DNA of 64,000 nt from Streptomyces sp. A0642 (GCF_004795105.1 NZ_SSBL01000027.1:25306-89305); one strand, 5' to 3'; shown: positions 1-9,431, numbered from the stretch's first letter. Numbers and translations: made by a program. Notes: generated by a model from the letters alone, not told the origin.

Positions 1-42
1 TGCCGCGGCCTTCCGCGCCTCGTCGGCACTCACCTCAGGCAC
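1..42 (-). CDS. N-terminus of an unidentified protein (partial, runs off the window)
   Basis: Read on the minus strand, a GTG codon at 42-40 is preceded by an AGGAGG ribosome binding site (54-49) with a 6-nt spacer. An open frame then runs off the left edge, giving 14 residues that begin MPEVSADEARKAAA. The good ribosome binding site and open frame make a real start likely. Too little is visible to name a family. A second GTG lies in frame at 33-31. The gene would be divergent from the SulP gene at 303. Confidence 0.45.
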   Translation of the reverse strand, partial: MPEVSADEARKAAA

Positions 43-302
43 GTCACCCCTCCTCACCTATTGCTCGCATACCAGCCCAAAATTTTCACGTAACGGATCA
101 ATGCGCATCCGCAGCCCGTCGGGCCAGCAGCTGCCGTGCACCGCCTCAGGTGGGTGCTGCCGCACGTAACCGGATCGACGGTTCACCTGTTCGGGTTACT
201 GCATGCGCGCCCGGCCGGACGAGAAGGCGTAATGAACTGGACGCCGGGTCGGAGGGAGCCAGCCATGGGGCACGCGACGAACACAGCTGCGGAGGTAACC
301 AC

Positions 303-1985
303 ATGAGCACCAGGCAGCGTCGCCGAGACCTGCGGGTGCCCAGCTGGATGAGGAACTACCGCAAGGGGCTGCTGCGCGGCGACATGCTCGGGGCACTGAC
401 GGCGTGGGCCCTGATCGTCCCCGAGAGTGTCGCGTACGCGCAGATCGCCGGCGTGCCTCCGCAGAACGCGTTCTACGCCGCGCCGGTGGCTCTGCTGGTG
501 TATGCGCTGTTCGGGCGCTCCAACTTCCTCATCATCGGCGCGACATCGGCGGCGGCTGTCCTGTCCGCCGCCGCGGTGTCCGAGATCAGCGGCGACCCCA
601 AGGACGCCGTCGGGCTGTCGGCCGCTCTCGCGGTCATCGTCGGCGTGGTCCTGCTCGTCGCCGGCGTCGCCCGTCTCGGGTTCCTCACCAACTTCCTCGC
701 CGAGCCCGCCCTGGTCGGCTTTCTGTTCGGGATGGCGCTGACGATCGTCGTCCGCCAGGGCGCCAAACTCGTCGGCGTCTCCAGCGGGGACGGCAACTTC
801 TTCGAGCGGCTGTGGACCCTCCTGAGCAGGGCGCCGGACTGGTCGCTCGCCACACTCGGCGTCGGAGCGGCCTCACTGGCACTGCTGTTCCTGCTCGAAC
901 GGTTCGTGCCCCGCCTCCCCGCCGCGCTGATGGTGCTCGTCCTGGGACTCCTCCTGTCCGCGGCGCTGGGCCTGAAGGACCACGGCGTGGACGTCGTCGG
1001 AAAGATCCCCTCGGCCGTCCCGGTTCCGCATCTGCCGGGCATCCCGGCCGAGGACTGGATCGCCCTGGCCACGGGTGCGCTCGGCGTCGCCCTGGTGGTC
1101 TTCGCCGAAGCGTTCAGCATCGCCAACCGCTTCGCCCGCGAGCACGGCCAGGAGGTCGACGCCGACCGGGAGATGACCGCGGTCGGCCTCAGTAACATCG
1201 CCGTCGGCCTGGTCCGGGGCTTCGTCGTCTCGGGCAGCGCGTCGCGCAGCGCCGCCGCGACCGGTGCGGGCGGCCGTACCCCGCTGGTGTCCCTGATCGC
1301 CGCCGCCCTGATCCTGCTGACCGGGGCCTTCCTCACACCGCTCTTCACCGACCTGCCCGAGCCGGTCCTCGGTGCCATCGTGATCGTGGCCGTACGCGGC
1401 TTCATGAGGGTGGGCGAACTGCGGCGCTACGCGGCCTGCGACCGGCGCAGTCTGTGGGTGGCGCTCACCGCTCTGATCGGGGTGCTGCTCTTCGACCTGC
1501 TGCCCGGGCTGCTCCTCGCCGTGGCGCTGTCCCTCGTCCTGTTCATCGCCGCGGCCAGCCGCCGCGATGTCGCGGTCCTCGGGCGCTTGCCCGGAACCCG
1601 GCTGTACGCCGACACCGCACATCACCCGGACGCCGCCACGACCCCCGGCGTACTCGCCGTGCGGCCCGACGGAAGCCTGTTCTTCGGCAACGTCAACCGC
1701 GTCCGCCTCGCCGTCCGCGACCAGGTCGCGCGCTCCACTCCTCCCCCGCGAGCCGTCGTCCTGGACCTGACCGGCAGCTACCGCCTCGGGATCCCCGTCC
1801 TCGACGCACTCGACGAGCTGCGAGAGGAACTGGCCAGGAAGGACATCGCCCTGCACCTGGCTCATGTCCGGGCACGCGCCGAACAAGACCTGGCCCGGCA
1901 CGCCCTGGCGGACCGCCTCGGCCCGCGGGGCCGCCACCCCACCGTGGACGACGCCGCCTCGGCGGCGACCGTCGGACCGGTGTGA
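303..1985 (+). CDS. SulP family inorganic anion transporter with STAS domain
   Basis: A 560-residue SulP/SLC26-type permease, probably taking up sulfate or another small anion across the cytoplasmic membrane. The N-terminal ~400 residues hold many hydrophobic segments with the SulP opening signature (GALTAWALIVPESVAYAQIA) and a later GSASRSAAA loop. The last ~130 residues form a soluble STAS-like domain (PRAVVLDLTGSYRLGIPVLD). The start at 303 is chosen because GGAGGT (291-296) sits just upstream; a longer frame from 150 has no such site. It converges on the MFS/alkylsulfatase pair, which suggests sulfate traffic, but the substrate cannot be read from sequence and bicarbonate is an alternative. 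Confidence 0.85.
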   Translation: MSTRQRRRDLRVPSWMRNYRKGLLRGDMLGALTAWALIVPESVAYAQIAGVPPQNAFYAAPVALLVYALFGRSNFLIIGATSAAAVLSAAAVSEISGDPKDAVGLSAALAVIVGVVLLVAGVARLGFLTNFLAEPALVGFLFGMALTIVVRQGAKLVGVSSGDGNFFERLWTLLSRAPDWSLATLGVGAASLALLFLLERFVPRLPAALMVLVLGLLLSAALGLKDHGVDVVGKIPSAVPVPHLPGIPAEDWIALATGALGVALVVFAEAFSIANRFAREHGQEVDADREMTAVGLSNIAVGLVRGFVVSGSASRSAAATGAGGRTPLVSLIAAALILLTGAFLTPLFTDLPEPVLGAIVIVAVRGFMRVGELRRYAACDRRSLWVALTALIGVLLFDLLPGLLLAVALSLVLFIAAASRRDVAVLGRLPGTRLYADTAHHPDAATTPGVLAVRPDGSLFFGNVNRVRLAVRDQVARSTPPPRAVVLDLTGSYRLGIPVLDALDELREELARKDIALHLAHVRARAEQDLARHALADRLGPRGRHPTVDDAASAATVGPV

Positions 1986-2023
1986 GGCAGGAACCCGCGC
2001 TGCCGGGCGTGGCAGGGCGCCAC

Positions 2024-3370
2024 TCAGTGACTGACGACAACGCCGGTGGAGGCGAGTTCCGGGACACCGAGGCGCCCGGCGTCCCTTTCCGGGCGCATGA
2101 ACAGGGCAGCCAGGATGCCGGTGATCAACAGCAGGGCGGCGGTGACGAGCCAGCCGTTCTCGTAGCCTGCCGGCGCTGTCGCCGCACTGTCCACGATCCG
2201 GCCGAGTACCAGGGGCGACACCACGCCCCCCAGGCTGAACACCGCCACGAGGGCGCCGAGTACGACTCCGCGCTGGGAGGGCGGCGTGATCCGGGCAATC
2301 GCCGTCTGCGCAACAGTGATCATGACCAGGGCGACCGCCATGGGGCCGAACATCATCGGGACCTTGATCCATAGCGCGTCGACGGTGGCGAACACGGTCA
2401 CCGCGCCCGCCGAGGCCACCAGCAGCAGAGCGGCACCGGCGCCGGCCGGCAGCCTTCCTCCGGTGCCGCGCCGGGCGGCCCGGCGGGCCAGCAGCCCGTG
2501 CGCCAGCAGGACCACACCGTTGGCCACAGCTCCCCCGCCGACCGCGGCACCGGCCTGCCCGAGGTCCCAGCCCACCACCGTCTGGAGATAGTCCGGCAGC
2601 CACGTCAGCTTGGCGCTCATCACCCAGTAGGCCGCGAACGCACCCAGGGCCGCGGTGATGAACGTGCCGGAGAGGAAGACCGCCCGCAGCGGTACTTCCG
2701 CGGCCTCGGATTCCGCGTCGGCCGCACGTGCCGCACGGCCTACGGGCGGGGCCAGCGGCCCTTCCTTGCCCTTGGCGGCCCAGACCGCCGCCCACGACAG
2801 TCCCGCGATGCCCGCCGCCCCGAAGGCCCAGCGCCAGCCGAAGTGGGAGATCACCGCCCCGAGGGTGGGTGCTGCCACCGCGACGCCGGCCGCCGCGCCC
2901 ACCATGAGGATGGCCGTGGGCAGGGTGCGCTCCCGCTGCTCGAACCAGCCGTGCGCATGGTGGACCGCCACCGGCGCCGCGGGCCCCTCGGCGATGCCGA
3001 GCAGCACCCTCGTGACGATCAGTGTCCCGAAACCCGCAGCACCCCAGAGCATCGGCAGCTGGGTGACCGACCAGAGCAGGCCCATCATGAGGAGCAGCAC
3101 CGATGTGCGCACCTTGCGGGTCAGGAACGAAACGCCCAGCGCGGACAGCGAGAAGAGGCTGAAGAAGGCGGCCTGGGCCACGCCGAACTCCTGGCGGCTG
3201 AGTCCGAACTCCTTCATGATCTCCGGTCCGGCGAGCCCCAGGACGGCCTTGTCTGCGAAGTTCACCACCATGAACGCCAGCAGGAGCCAGGTGGTCGCCC
3301 ATGCCTGCCGACCGCCGGGTGCCGGATCTGCCGGGACCGTACGCCGCGCCGCGACGGTGACTGCTTTCAC
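2024..3370 (-). CDS. MFS transporter (organic anion/hexuronate-type)
   Basis: A 448-residue major facilitator with about 12 hydrophobic segments. The first helix region reads WLLLAFMVVNFADKAVLGLA and is followed by an EFGLSRQEFG loop, typical of the anion:cation symporter branch. The GTG start at 3370 overlaps the stop of the upstream hydrolase gene by 4 bp (GTGA), so the two are probably translationally coupled. Coupling to an alkylsulfatase-like hydrolase suggests import of the hydrolase's substrate, possibly a sulfated or other anionic organic compound; this is inference. Longer upstream starts would lie inside the hydrolase gene and are not favoured. Confidence 0.8.
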   Translation of the reverse strand: MKAVTVAARRTVPADPAPGGRQAWATTWLLLAFMVVNFADKAVLGLAGPEIMKEFGLSRQEFGVAQAAFFSLFSLSALGVSFLTRKVRTSVLLLMMGLLWSVTQLPMLWGAAGFGTLIVTRVLLGIAEGPAAPVAVHHAHGWFEQRERTLPTAILMVGAAAGVAVAAPTLGAVISHFGWRWAFGAAGIAGLSWAAVWAAKGKEGPLAPPVGRAARAADAESEAAEVPLRAVFLSGTFITAALGAFAAYWVMSAKLTWLPDYLQTVVGWDLGQAGAAVGGGAVANGVVLLAHGLLARRAARRGTGGRLPAGAGAALLLVASAGAVTVFATVDALWIKVPMMFGPMAVALVMITVAQTAIARITPPSQRGVVLGALVAVFSLGGVVSPLVLGRIVDSAATAPAGYENGWLVTAALLLITGILAALFMRPERDAGRLGVPELASTGVVVSH

Positions 3371-4785
3371 GGTCGCACCTCTTGCTCGGCACCGGCGTCC
3401 GCGGGGGCGCCGCATCCGCAGCTGTCGTCGTCGACGACGCCCACGCTGATGGCTCCTGCGGCCCGTCGCCGCCCCTCGTCACTGCGCGTCAGTTCGGTGG
3501 CGACGTCCGTGCCCGCCGCCACGGCGGCGGATTCGGCCGCCGCCCAGTTGAAGACGCCGCGCGCCATCGTCGAGGTCTCGCGCTCGGCCCGGCGCGCGAA
3601 GACCTCGGCCCGGATCCGGGCGACTTCGCGGTCGGCCGGTGCGGCCAGCGCGGCGGTCTCGGCCAGGTGCGCCGCCAGCCGCAGCTCCCCGCGGCCGAGC
3701 AACTGCTCCGCCCGGTCCGCCAGCGCCTGCGCACCACCCGCCGCGTCGGCGAGTTCGGCGGCCAGCGCGGATTCGGGGGCGGGCTTGAGGTTCGCCGGGT
3801 TCTGGTCGTACCAGCCGCCCCACAGGCGCCACAGGTTCCGGACGACGAACTCCGGCTCGTCGTAGGCCGGGTGAAGATACGGCTTGTCCAAAAGGCCCGG
3901 CGGAACCTTCACACCGTGCAGCACCTCGTCAAGACGCGCGCCGGCGTTCATCAGGTCCCTCGTCTGGTCGCACAGGGACTCCAGGAGCTCCGCCGTGTCA
4001 CCGAGTGCCTGACTGATACGACCGTTGCCCAGGATCGGCACACCGTGCCCGGGGAGCAGCACCTCCGCTCCGAGGTCCTGCATGTCGCGCAGTGCCTTCG
4101 CCCATTCCACCGGGTAGCGCTGCACCTTCTGCGGGTTGCCGGCGTTCGGCGAGTTCCAGATGAACAGGTCGCCCGTGCACAGGGTCCGCAGCTCTGGGAT
4201 CCACACATAAGTGTGGTCGTCCGTCTCACCGCGGGCGTGCACCAGCTCGAAGGTCAGGTCCCCCCTGCGCACGGTCAGCCGATCGCGGTAGGTCGTGTCC
4301 GGGTAGCGGTACTCCTCCGGCCACACCAGGGAGGGCACGCCGAACTGCCTCCGGTTGATCCACGTGTTGTAACCGGCCGTCTCCCGGTAGCGGTCGAAAC
4401 GCGCAGCCACCGCCTCGTGCGCGACGACCTCGGGGCGCCCCGAGCCGGCCTCGGCTGCCTCCCTGTCGAAGGGCCCCACGCCGAAGACGTGATCCACATG
4501 GCCATGCGTGTACACGACCGTGCTCACCGGCGCCGACGAGTGGCCGCGGACCGACTCGTGGAGCTGGGACGCGGTACGGAAGTCGCCCGAGTCGATCAGC
4601 ACCAGGCCGTCCCCGGTGTCGAACACCGCCACGTTCGCGAAGGCGGGGAAGAACCCGGTCCGCTCACCGACGTGCACGAGACCGCCGTCGGCAAAGGCCC
4701 CCGTGAAGTGTGCCAGCAGTGACTCCTCGCCGGCCCAGACCTGGTCCGCGTACGCCATGTAACCGCTGGAATTGTGTTCCGTCAT
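3367..4785 (-). CDS. Alkylsulfatase-like metallo-beta-lactamase-fold hydrolase
   Basis: A 472-residue protein with the zinc motif THGHVDH (His94, His96, Asp98, His99), a second metal-site stretch ETDDHTYVW and a third at LLPGHG. The segment NLWRLWGGWYDQNPANLKP resembles the dimerisation domain of SdsA1/BDS1-type alkylsulfatases, which cleave the C-O bond of alkyl sulfates to release sulfate. No signal peptide is visible, so it should be cytosolic. The SCP2-like C-terminal domain of the larger enzymes seems absent; the tail is instead Ala-rich and ends with a CGCG stretch. It is first in an operon with the MFS permease and is divergent from a PucR regulator. An alternative is a related alkyl-ester or phosphonate hydrolase. 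Confidence 0.75.
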   Translation of the reverse strand: MTEHNSSGYMAYADQVWAGEESLLAHFTGAFADGGLVHVGERTGFFPAFANVAVFDTGDGLVLIDSGDFRTASQLHESVRGHSSAPVSTVVYTHGHVDHVFGVGPFDREAAEAGSGRPEVVAHEAVAARFDRYRETAGYNTWINRRQFGVPSLVWPEEYRYPDTTYRDRLTVRRGDLTFELVHARGETDDHTYVWIPELRTLCTGDLFIWNSPNAGNPQKVQRYPVEWAKALRDMQDLGAEVLLPGHGVPILGNGRISQALGDTAELLESLCDQTRDLMNAGARLDEVLHGVKVPPGLLDKPYLHPAYDEPEFVVRNLWRLWGGWYDQNPANLKPAPESALAAELADAAGGAQALADRAEQLLGRGELRLAAHLAETAALAAPADREVARIRAEVFARRAERETSTMARGVFNWAAAESAAVAAGTDVATELTRSDEGRRRAAGAISVGVVDDDSCGCGAPADAGAEQEVRP

Positions 4786-4920
4786 AGTGTCCGACTCCTC
4801 CTACGTCACGCTGGAGGCCACCCTTCCTGCCCCCTGCGGTGGCCCGCTGATCTCCGTAGAGTCTGCGTCGCGGCCTGCCGGGGGGACATCCGCCGCTTTC
4901 ACAAGAAAACGCCGCTTAGA

Positions 4921-4936
4921 CTGTGACAGATCACAG
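4921..4936. promoter_or_regulatory. Palindromic operator candidate upstream of the PucR regulator
   Basis: The sequence CTGTGACAGATCACAG is a perfect inverted repeat, with 6-nt arms around CAGA. It lies 23 bp before the regulator start at 4959, just downstream of a possible -10 (TAGACT, 4917-4922), and 135 bp from the divergent hydrolase start. Its position suits autoregulation or shared control. No binding data support it. Confidence 0.45.
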
Positions 4937-4958
4937 CCGAGCACGGAGGATCGCCCCG

Positions 4959-6197
4959 GTGCCGAACGTTCCACCATCCGAAGCCCACGGCGCGTATCCG
5001 GCGCTGTCGCCCGCCGCGCAGGCACTCGCCGCCCGGTGCGAGAGCCGCGTCAACGAGCTCGCCCGCCGCATGGCCCGCGAGACCTTCGAACAGTTGCCCG
5101 GGTACAACGAGCTCCCCGCCGATGTGAAGGACGTGGAGATCGCCGCCACAGTCCGCAACGGACTGCGCCTCTTCCTGCGCCGCGTACGCGACACCCAGGG
5201 CCGCGCCGGGGACTACAGCCTCTTCCGCGAACGCGCCGCCCAGCGCGCCGACGAAGGCATGCCCCTGCACACGCTTCTGCGCAGTCACTCCACGGGCGTC
5301 TACGTCCTGTGGCAAACGCTCAGGGACGAAGCCGCCATCGGAGAGGAAGGCGCGCTCATCGAGCTCGTCGACTTCCTCCTGCGCGGCCACGAAGCCATCA
5401 TCGGCGCCGTGGCCGAGACCTACCTCGATGAACAGGCCGCGCTCTTCACCGAACGACGTGAGCACCACCGCTCACTCGTACGCGGGCTGCTGGACGGTTC
5501 CCTGCCCCCGGCGCGGGCCTTCGAGGAACTGGGCCTCGACGGGCCCTCTCTCGTCGTTCACCTGCATGTACCTCGCGGTCTGGACCCGGCGGCCTCGGCC
5601 GTCGCGGACCGCCGCCAGGTCCGCCGCATGCAGACCGTGCTCGACCGCGCACTCGGCACCGAGGCGGCGTCGCTGCTCAGCGTCGACGGAGGTCACGTCA
5701 TCGCTCCGCAGCAGGCCGACGACACGGACGGCACCCGTGCCTGCGAGGAGCTGTCAACCCGGCTCCGGCAGGTCTGCGGCCTCGATGTGCGATGTGCCGC
5801 CGTCACCGCTGCGAGTCCCCAGGACGTCCCGGTTGCTGCCAGGACCGCCACCGACATCGTCCGGGTCGCCCGCGCCTGCGGACGACCCGCCGGCCCGCAC
5901 CGTATGGACGACATCCTGCTGGAGTACCACCTCTCGCGCCGCGACGAGAGCAGCGACCGCATCGCCGCCCTTCTCGACCCTGTCGGAGACCGGCCCGAAC
6001 TCATCGAGACCCTGCGCGTCCACCTCGAACATCGCCACGACCGGCGCAGCACCGCCCGCCGCCTCGGGCTGCACCCCAACACCGTGGACAACCGACTGGC
6101 CAGAATCACCGAACTCACCGGCCTCGATATCTCCTCTCCGCACGGAAACGCTCTGGCACTGGCCGCACTGCTGCTGCGCGGCAACGTGCCGGCGTGA
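4959..6197 (+). CDS. PucR/CdaR-type transcriptional regulator
   Basis: A 412-residue regulator. The N-terminal part is helical and resembles the RsbT co-antagonist/sensor regions of PucR-like proteins. The middle is GGDEF-like and degenerate. The C-terminus has the PucR helix-turn-helix signature (LRVHLEHRHDRRSTARRLGL then HPNTVDNRLARI). The GTG at 4959 is preferred because GGAGGA (4945-4950) lies 8 nt upstream; a GTG at 4923 lacks a ribosome binding site. It is divergent from the alkylsulfatase/MFS operon and is the natural candidate to control it, probably through the palindrome at 4921-4936. The effector is unknown. Confidence 0.85.
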   Translation: MPNVPPSEAHGAYPALSPAAQALAARCESRVNELARRMARETFEQLPGYNELPADVKDVEIAATVRNGLRLFLRRVRDTQGRAGDYSLFRERAAQRADEGMPLHTLLRSHSTGVYVLWQTLRDEAAIGEEGALIELVDFLLRGHEAIIGAVAETYLDEQAALFTERREHHRSLVRGLLDGSLPPARAFEELGLDGPSLVVHLHVPRGLDPAASAVADRRQVRRMQTVLDRALGTEAASLLSVDGGHVIAPQQADDTDGTRACEELSTRLRQVCGLDVRCAAVTAASPQDVPVAARTATDIVRVARACGRPAGPHRMDDILLEYHLSRRDESSDRIAALLDPVGDRPELIETLRVHLEHRHDRRSTARRLGLHPNTVDNRLARITELTGLDISSPHGNALALAALLLRGNVPA

Positions 6198-6265
6198 CAG
6201 CAGTCGCACCACCAGCTCGGCCGCCGTCGGCGTAGATCACCTCGCTCGGGTGGAAAGCGCGCGGC

Positions 6266-6285
6266 GAGTTACGGCGCCGTTACTC
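6266..6285. promoter_or_regulatory. Imperfect 20-bp palindrome before the LuxR-type regulator
   Basis: GAGTTACGGCGCCGTTACTC has two 10-nt arms with one mismatched pair and no spacer. It lies about 90 bp before the regulator at 6373, in a short intergenic region, so an autoregulatory operator is plausible. The function is inferred from shape and place only. Confidence 0.35.
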
Positions 6286-6372
6286 CGTGGCGGCCGTGGC
6301 AGAGGCGAGGTTGAGGAGGCGTCCTTGTCGCGTGAGGCTTGGGGCTCACCCTGACGAGAGACAGGAGGCACC

Positions 6373-7425
6373 ATGCTGGAAGCCCTCGGACTCACCGACG
6401 ACGAGGCGGAACTGTATGTCGCCCTGGTGCGCTCCGGCCCCTCCCCGACCGATGAGTTCGACCGTCTTCCGGGGCTGCCCGACCTCCCCGGGGCGGTGGT
6501 GAGCGGGGCACTGGAGGGACTGGTCGCGAAAGGGCTGCTCACCCGGACTGCCGGAGAACCCGCCCAGCTCATCCCGTCCCCGCCGGACGTCGCCGGGGAG
6601 GTTCTGCTGCTGCGCCGCATGCAGGAACTCCACCTGGCCCGGGCTGCCATGGGGCGGCTGTCCGCCGAGTACCACAGGAGCCCGAAGGACGGGCTGGGGC
6701 GCGCGTCGGTCGAGTTCACGGACGGGGCGGCCGTCGCCCAACGCGCCGACCAGATGCAGCGCGGGGCCCGCGAAGAGGTCCTCATCTTCGACATGCCGCC
6801 CTACGTGTCCTCCGCCGAGGACGGCACCGCGCTGGGCAACGACTGTGAGATGGACCGACTGGCCGCGGGAGTCCGCTACCGGACCGTCTATGACCAGTTG
6901 TCCATCGAACAGCCCGGAGGTCTCAACCGGATCAGGCGTTACATCGATGCCGGCGAGGGCGCCCGCGCGAGGCCGCGGCTGCCGCTGAAGATGCTCATCG
7001 TGGATCGCAGGCTCGGCATAGTGCCCGCCCTCCCCATGAACACGGAACACACCGAGGGGTCCGCGCTCATCCACCCCAGCCCGCTCCTGGACGGACTCAT
7101 CGGCCTCTTCGAGCAGACCTGGAACAGCGCGCTGCCCCTCGATCTCGTGCGCGACGGCGATCGGGCCGGGCACGAGCTCGACGAGACCGAGGCCCGGGTG
7201 CTCACGCTGCTGCTCAGCGGTCTCACCGACGAGGTGATAGCCCGCCAGATGGGTGTGGGGCGACGGACCGTACTGCGCCGGGCGCGCCATCTCATGGACC
7301 GGGCGGGCGTCGTCACGCGGATGCAGCTGGGATGGTACGCCGCGCAGCACGGCTGGATCGCACCGAGCGACGGGGCCGCCGGCGTAGGGCGTAAAACGTC
7401 TGGTCAGAGTGTCGGCGGCGCATAG
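6373..7425 (+). CDS. TrmB-like/LuxR-type helix-turn-helix regulator
   Basis: A 350-residue protein starting after a good ribosome binding site (AGGAGG, 6364-6369). The first ~75 residues (LGLTDDEAELYVALVRSG) match the TrmB-like winged-helix start. The middle resembles the TrmB/phospholipase-D-like effector region. A LuxR C-terminal helix-turn-helix near residues 275-335 reads LLLSGLTDEVIARQMGVGRR. This architecture is common in Streptomyces and often sits next to secreted S8 proteases, as it does here. Its usual target may be the downstream protease gene, which is now broken, so the regulator may be an orphan. Confidence 0.8.
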   Translation: MLEALGLTDDEAELYVALVRSGPSPTDEFDRLPGLPDLPGAVVSGALEGLVAKGLLTRTAGEPAQLIPSPPDVAGEVLLLRRMQELHLARAAMGRLSAEYHRSPKDGLGRASVEFTDGAAVAQRADQMQRGAREEVLIFDMPPYVSSAEDGTALGNDCEMDRLAAGVRYRTVYDQLSIEQPGGLNRIRRYIDAGEGARARPRLPLKMLIVDRRLGIVPALPMNTEHTEGSALIHPSPLLDGLIGLFEQTWNSALPLDLVRDGDRAGHELDETEARVLTLLLSGLTDEVIARQMGVGRRTVLRRARHLMDRAGVVTRMQLGWYAAQHGWIAPSDGAAGVGRKTSGQSVGGA

Positions 7426-7578
7426 GTGCCGTTGTCGCCAAAGCGCACCCGATACGTCTTCTTCCTCCTTCTTCCACGCCGGTAGCGTCCGGCACACGCA
7501 CCGAATCCGGCATCGCGTGTGCCGTCCTCGACCTGTGTCCTGGGCGGTTTCACGCTCCCCCCGAACGAGGAGGAGCAC

Positions 7579-8800
7579 GTGCAGCACCCCAACCGCGGGA
7601 GAACCACACGAAGGCTGATGGCGACGGCATTGGTCATCGCCGTCAGCGCCTCGCTTCCCGCCTTCGCCACCGCACAGGCCGAGCCGAGGACCACCGGGCT
7701 GACCCAGCCGGCCGCCAAGGGCGATACGGAGGCCACGGTCACGCTCGTCACCGGTGACACCGTGACCGTGGCCACTGCCCCGGACGGCAAACAGTCCGTC
7801 ACCGCCACCGCGGCCGAGGGCACGTCCAAGACCTTCCAGACCTTCTCGGGGCCCGACGAGGACCTCTACGTGTACCCGTCCGACGCGATGGACGGCATAG
7901 CCTCCGGTGCCCTGGACACCAAGCTGTTCAACGTCACCCAGCTGATCAAGGACGGGTACGCGGACGCCAAGGCGACCGAGCTGCCGGTCATCCTGGCCTA
8001 CGGTGACAAGCCGGGCGCGGCGGCTCTGAAGCAGCGGACGGACGCCTTGCCCGCGAGTGACGCGGGCGCGGTCCTGGACCGCCTCGACATGGCGGGCTCC
8101 GAGGTCGAGAAGTCAGGTGCCGGCGCCTTCTGGAAGCAGGTGAAGCCGGTCAGCAAGCCACCCAAGGAGGGCAGGAGCGTCACAGCGCCGGGCGCCGCCG
8201 GGGTCACCAAGCTCTGGTACGACGGAAAGGCGAAGGTCTCCCTCGACACGAGCGTGCCTCAGATCGGCGCCCCCGAGGCGTGGGCCAAGGGGTACGACGG
8301 CAAGGGCGCCAAGGTCGCCGTACTGGACACCGGGATCGACCTGACCAACGCGGACGTCAAGGACAACATCGCGGTCACCAAGGGCTTCGTGCCCGGGCTG
8401 ACCGCGTCCGACGGCCAGGGGCACGGCACGCACGTCGCCTCCACCATCGTGGGCAGCGGGGCCAACTCGGGCGGGAAGTACAAAGGCGTCGCCCCCGGTG
8501 CCGACCTGCTCGTCGGCAAGGTGCTCGACAACGCGGGCAGCGGCCAGTTCTCCTGGATCCTGGAGGGCATGGAGTGGGCCGCCACCCAGGGCGCCGACGT
8601 GGTCAACATGAGTCTCGGTGGCCCTGCGGCGTCACCCGACGACGTGATGACCGAGGCCGTCGACCGGCTCAGCGCCTCCACCGGCACCCTCTTCGTCGTC
8701 TCCGCCGGCAACTCCGGCCCTGGTGCGACCACCATCGGCAGTCCGGGCACCGCCGACTCGGCGCTGACCGTCGGCGCGGTCGACAACCCCCGAGACTGCA
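7579..8800 (+). pseudogene. Truncated secreted S8 (subtilisin-like) serine peptidase
   Basis: The GTG start follows AGGAGGAG. A signal peptide ends near the FATAQA stretch (about residues 26-33). A propeptide follows, then the catalytic domain with Asp250 (AVLDTGID) and His282 (GHGTHVA) and the oxyanion region SAGNSGPG. Streptomyces relatives run to about 1,100 residues and carry the catalytic Ser in GTSMA. Here homology stops after LTVGAVDN near 8793, where the DNA switches to cas5e-derived sequence. The frame stays open to a stop at 9015 and adds an unrelated Pro/Thr-rich tail. Without the Ser the product cannot be an active protease. A deletion that joined two genes is the simplest explanation. 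Confidence 0.85.
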
Positions 8801-9431
8801 GTGCCTCGGAAACCACGGGCCTCACCCTCGCCGACCTCGCCCCCTCCGCCTCGCAGTACGCGCGGACCAGCCCGGCGAACTCCTCGTGGACTACCACACC
8901 GTCAGCGGCGCCTCCCACGCCCCCAACGACCCCGTCCAACAACGCCTGCCCAAAGCCGACAACGGCCGACTACAGGTCAAGGAATCCACCAAGATCACCC
9001 GACGCCACTACCTGAGCGACGCCGTCTTCACCGCCTACCTCGAAGGCGACGCAGAGACACTCGCCACAGCGGCACACGCCCTCCAGCGGCCCCGGTTCCC
9101 TCCCTTCCTCGGCCGCCGCTCCTGCCCGCCCAGCAAACCCCTGTTCATGGGACTCCAACACCAGACCTCCCTCGACGACGCACTGCGCGCCACGCCTTGG
9201 CAGGCCGGCGATCGGACGATCGCCCGCCACCACACCCGGGGGCAGTTCAGCATCAGCCTGGACACCGTCATCGAAGATCCGGCAGGAACCGATGTCCTGC
9301 CCGACCAGCCGCCCCCGCCGACCACTCCCTTCCGTCGCCGGTACACCGAACGCCCCATCAGACACGGGCACATCACCCTGCCCCTGTCGACCCAGAACGC
9401 CGCCCACGACCACTTCGACCTGCTCGGCTGA
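8801..9431 (+). pseudogene. 5'-truncated and frameshifted cas5e (type I-E CasD) remnant
   Basis: The C-terminal portion of a type I-E Cas5 protein. In the frame ending at 9431 it reads LRLAVRADQPGELLVDYHTV, then TRRHYLSDAVFTAYLEGD, then RPRFPPFLGRRSCPPSKPLF, all typical Cas5e stretches. Just upstream the likely cas5e reading (GLTLADLA) lies in another frame, so a 1-nt frameshift near 8843 is probable. The N-terminal part, with the start codon, is gone and is replaced by the S8 peptidase gene. Intact Cas5e proteins are usually about 230-250 residues; only about 200 remain. No start codon serves this fragment, so it is probably not translated usefully. It is followed after 11 nt by cas6e. Confidence 0.8.

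Noticed and set aside
873..3482. A long minus-strand open frame opposite the SulP gene
   Set aside because: It lies antisense to SulP and covers most of the MFS gene in the wrong frame. It has Arg/Gly-rich composition and no motifs, and arises from high third-position GC.
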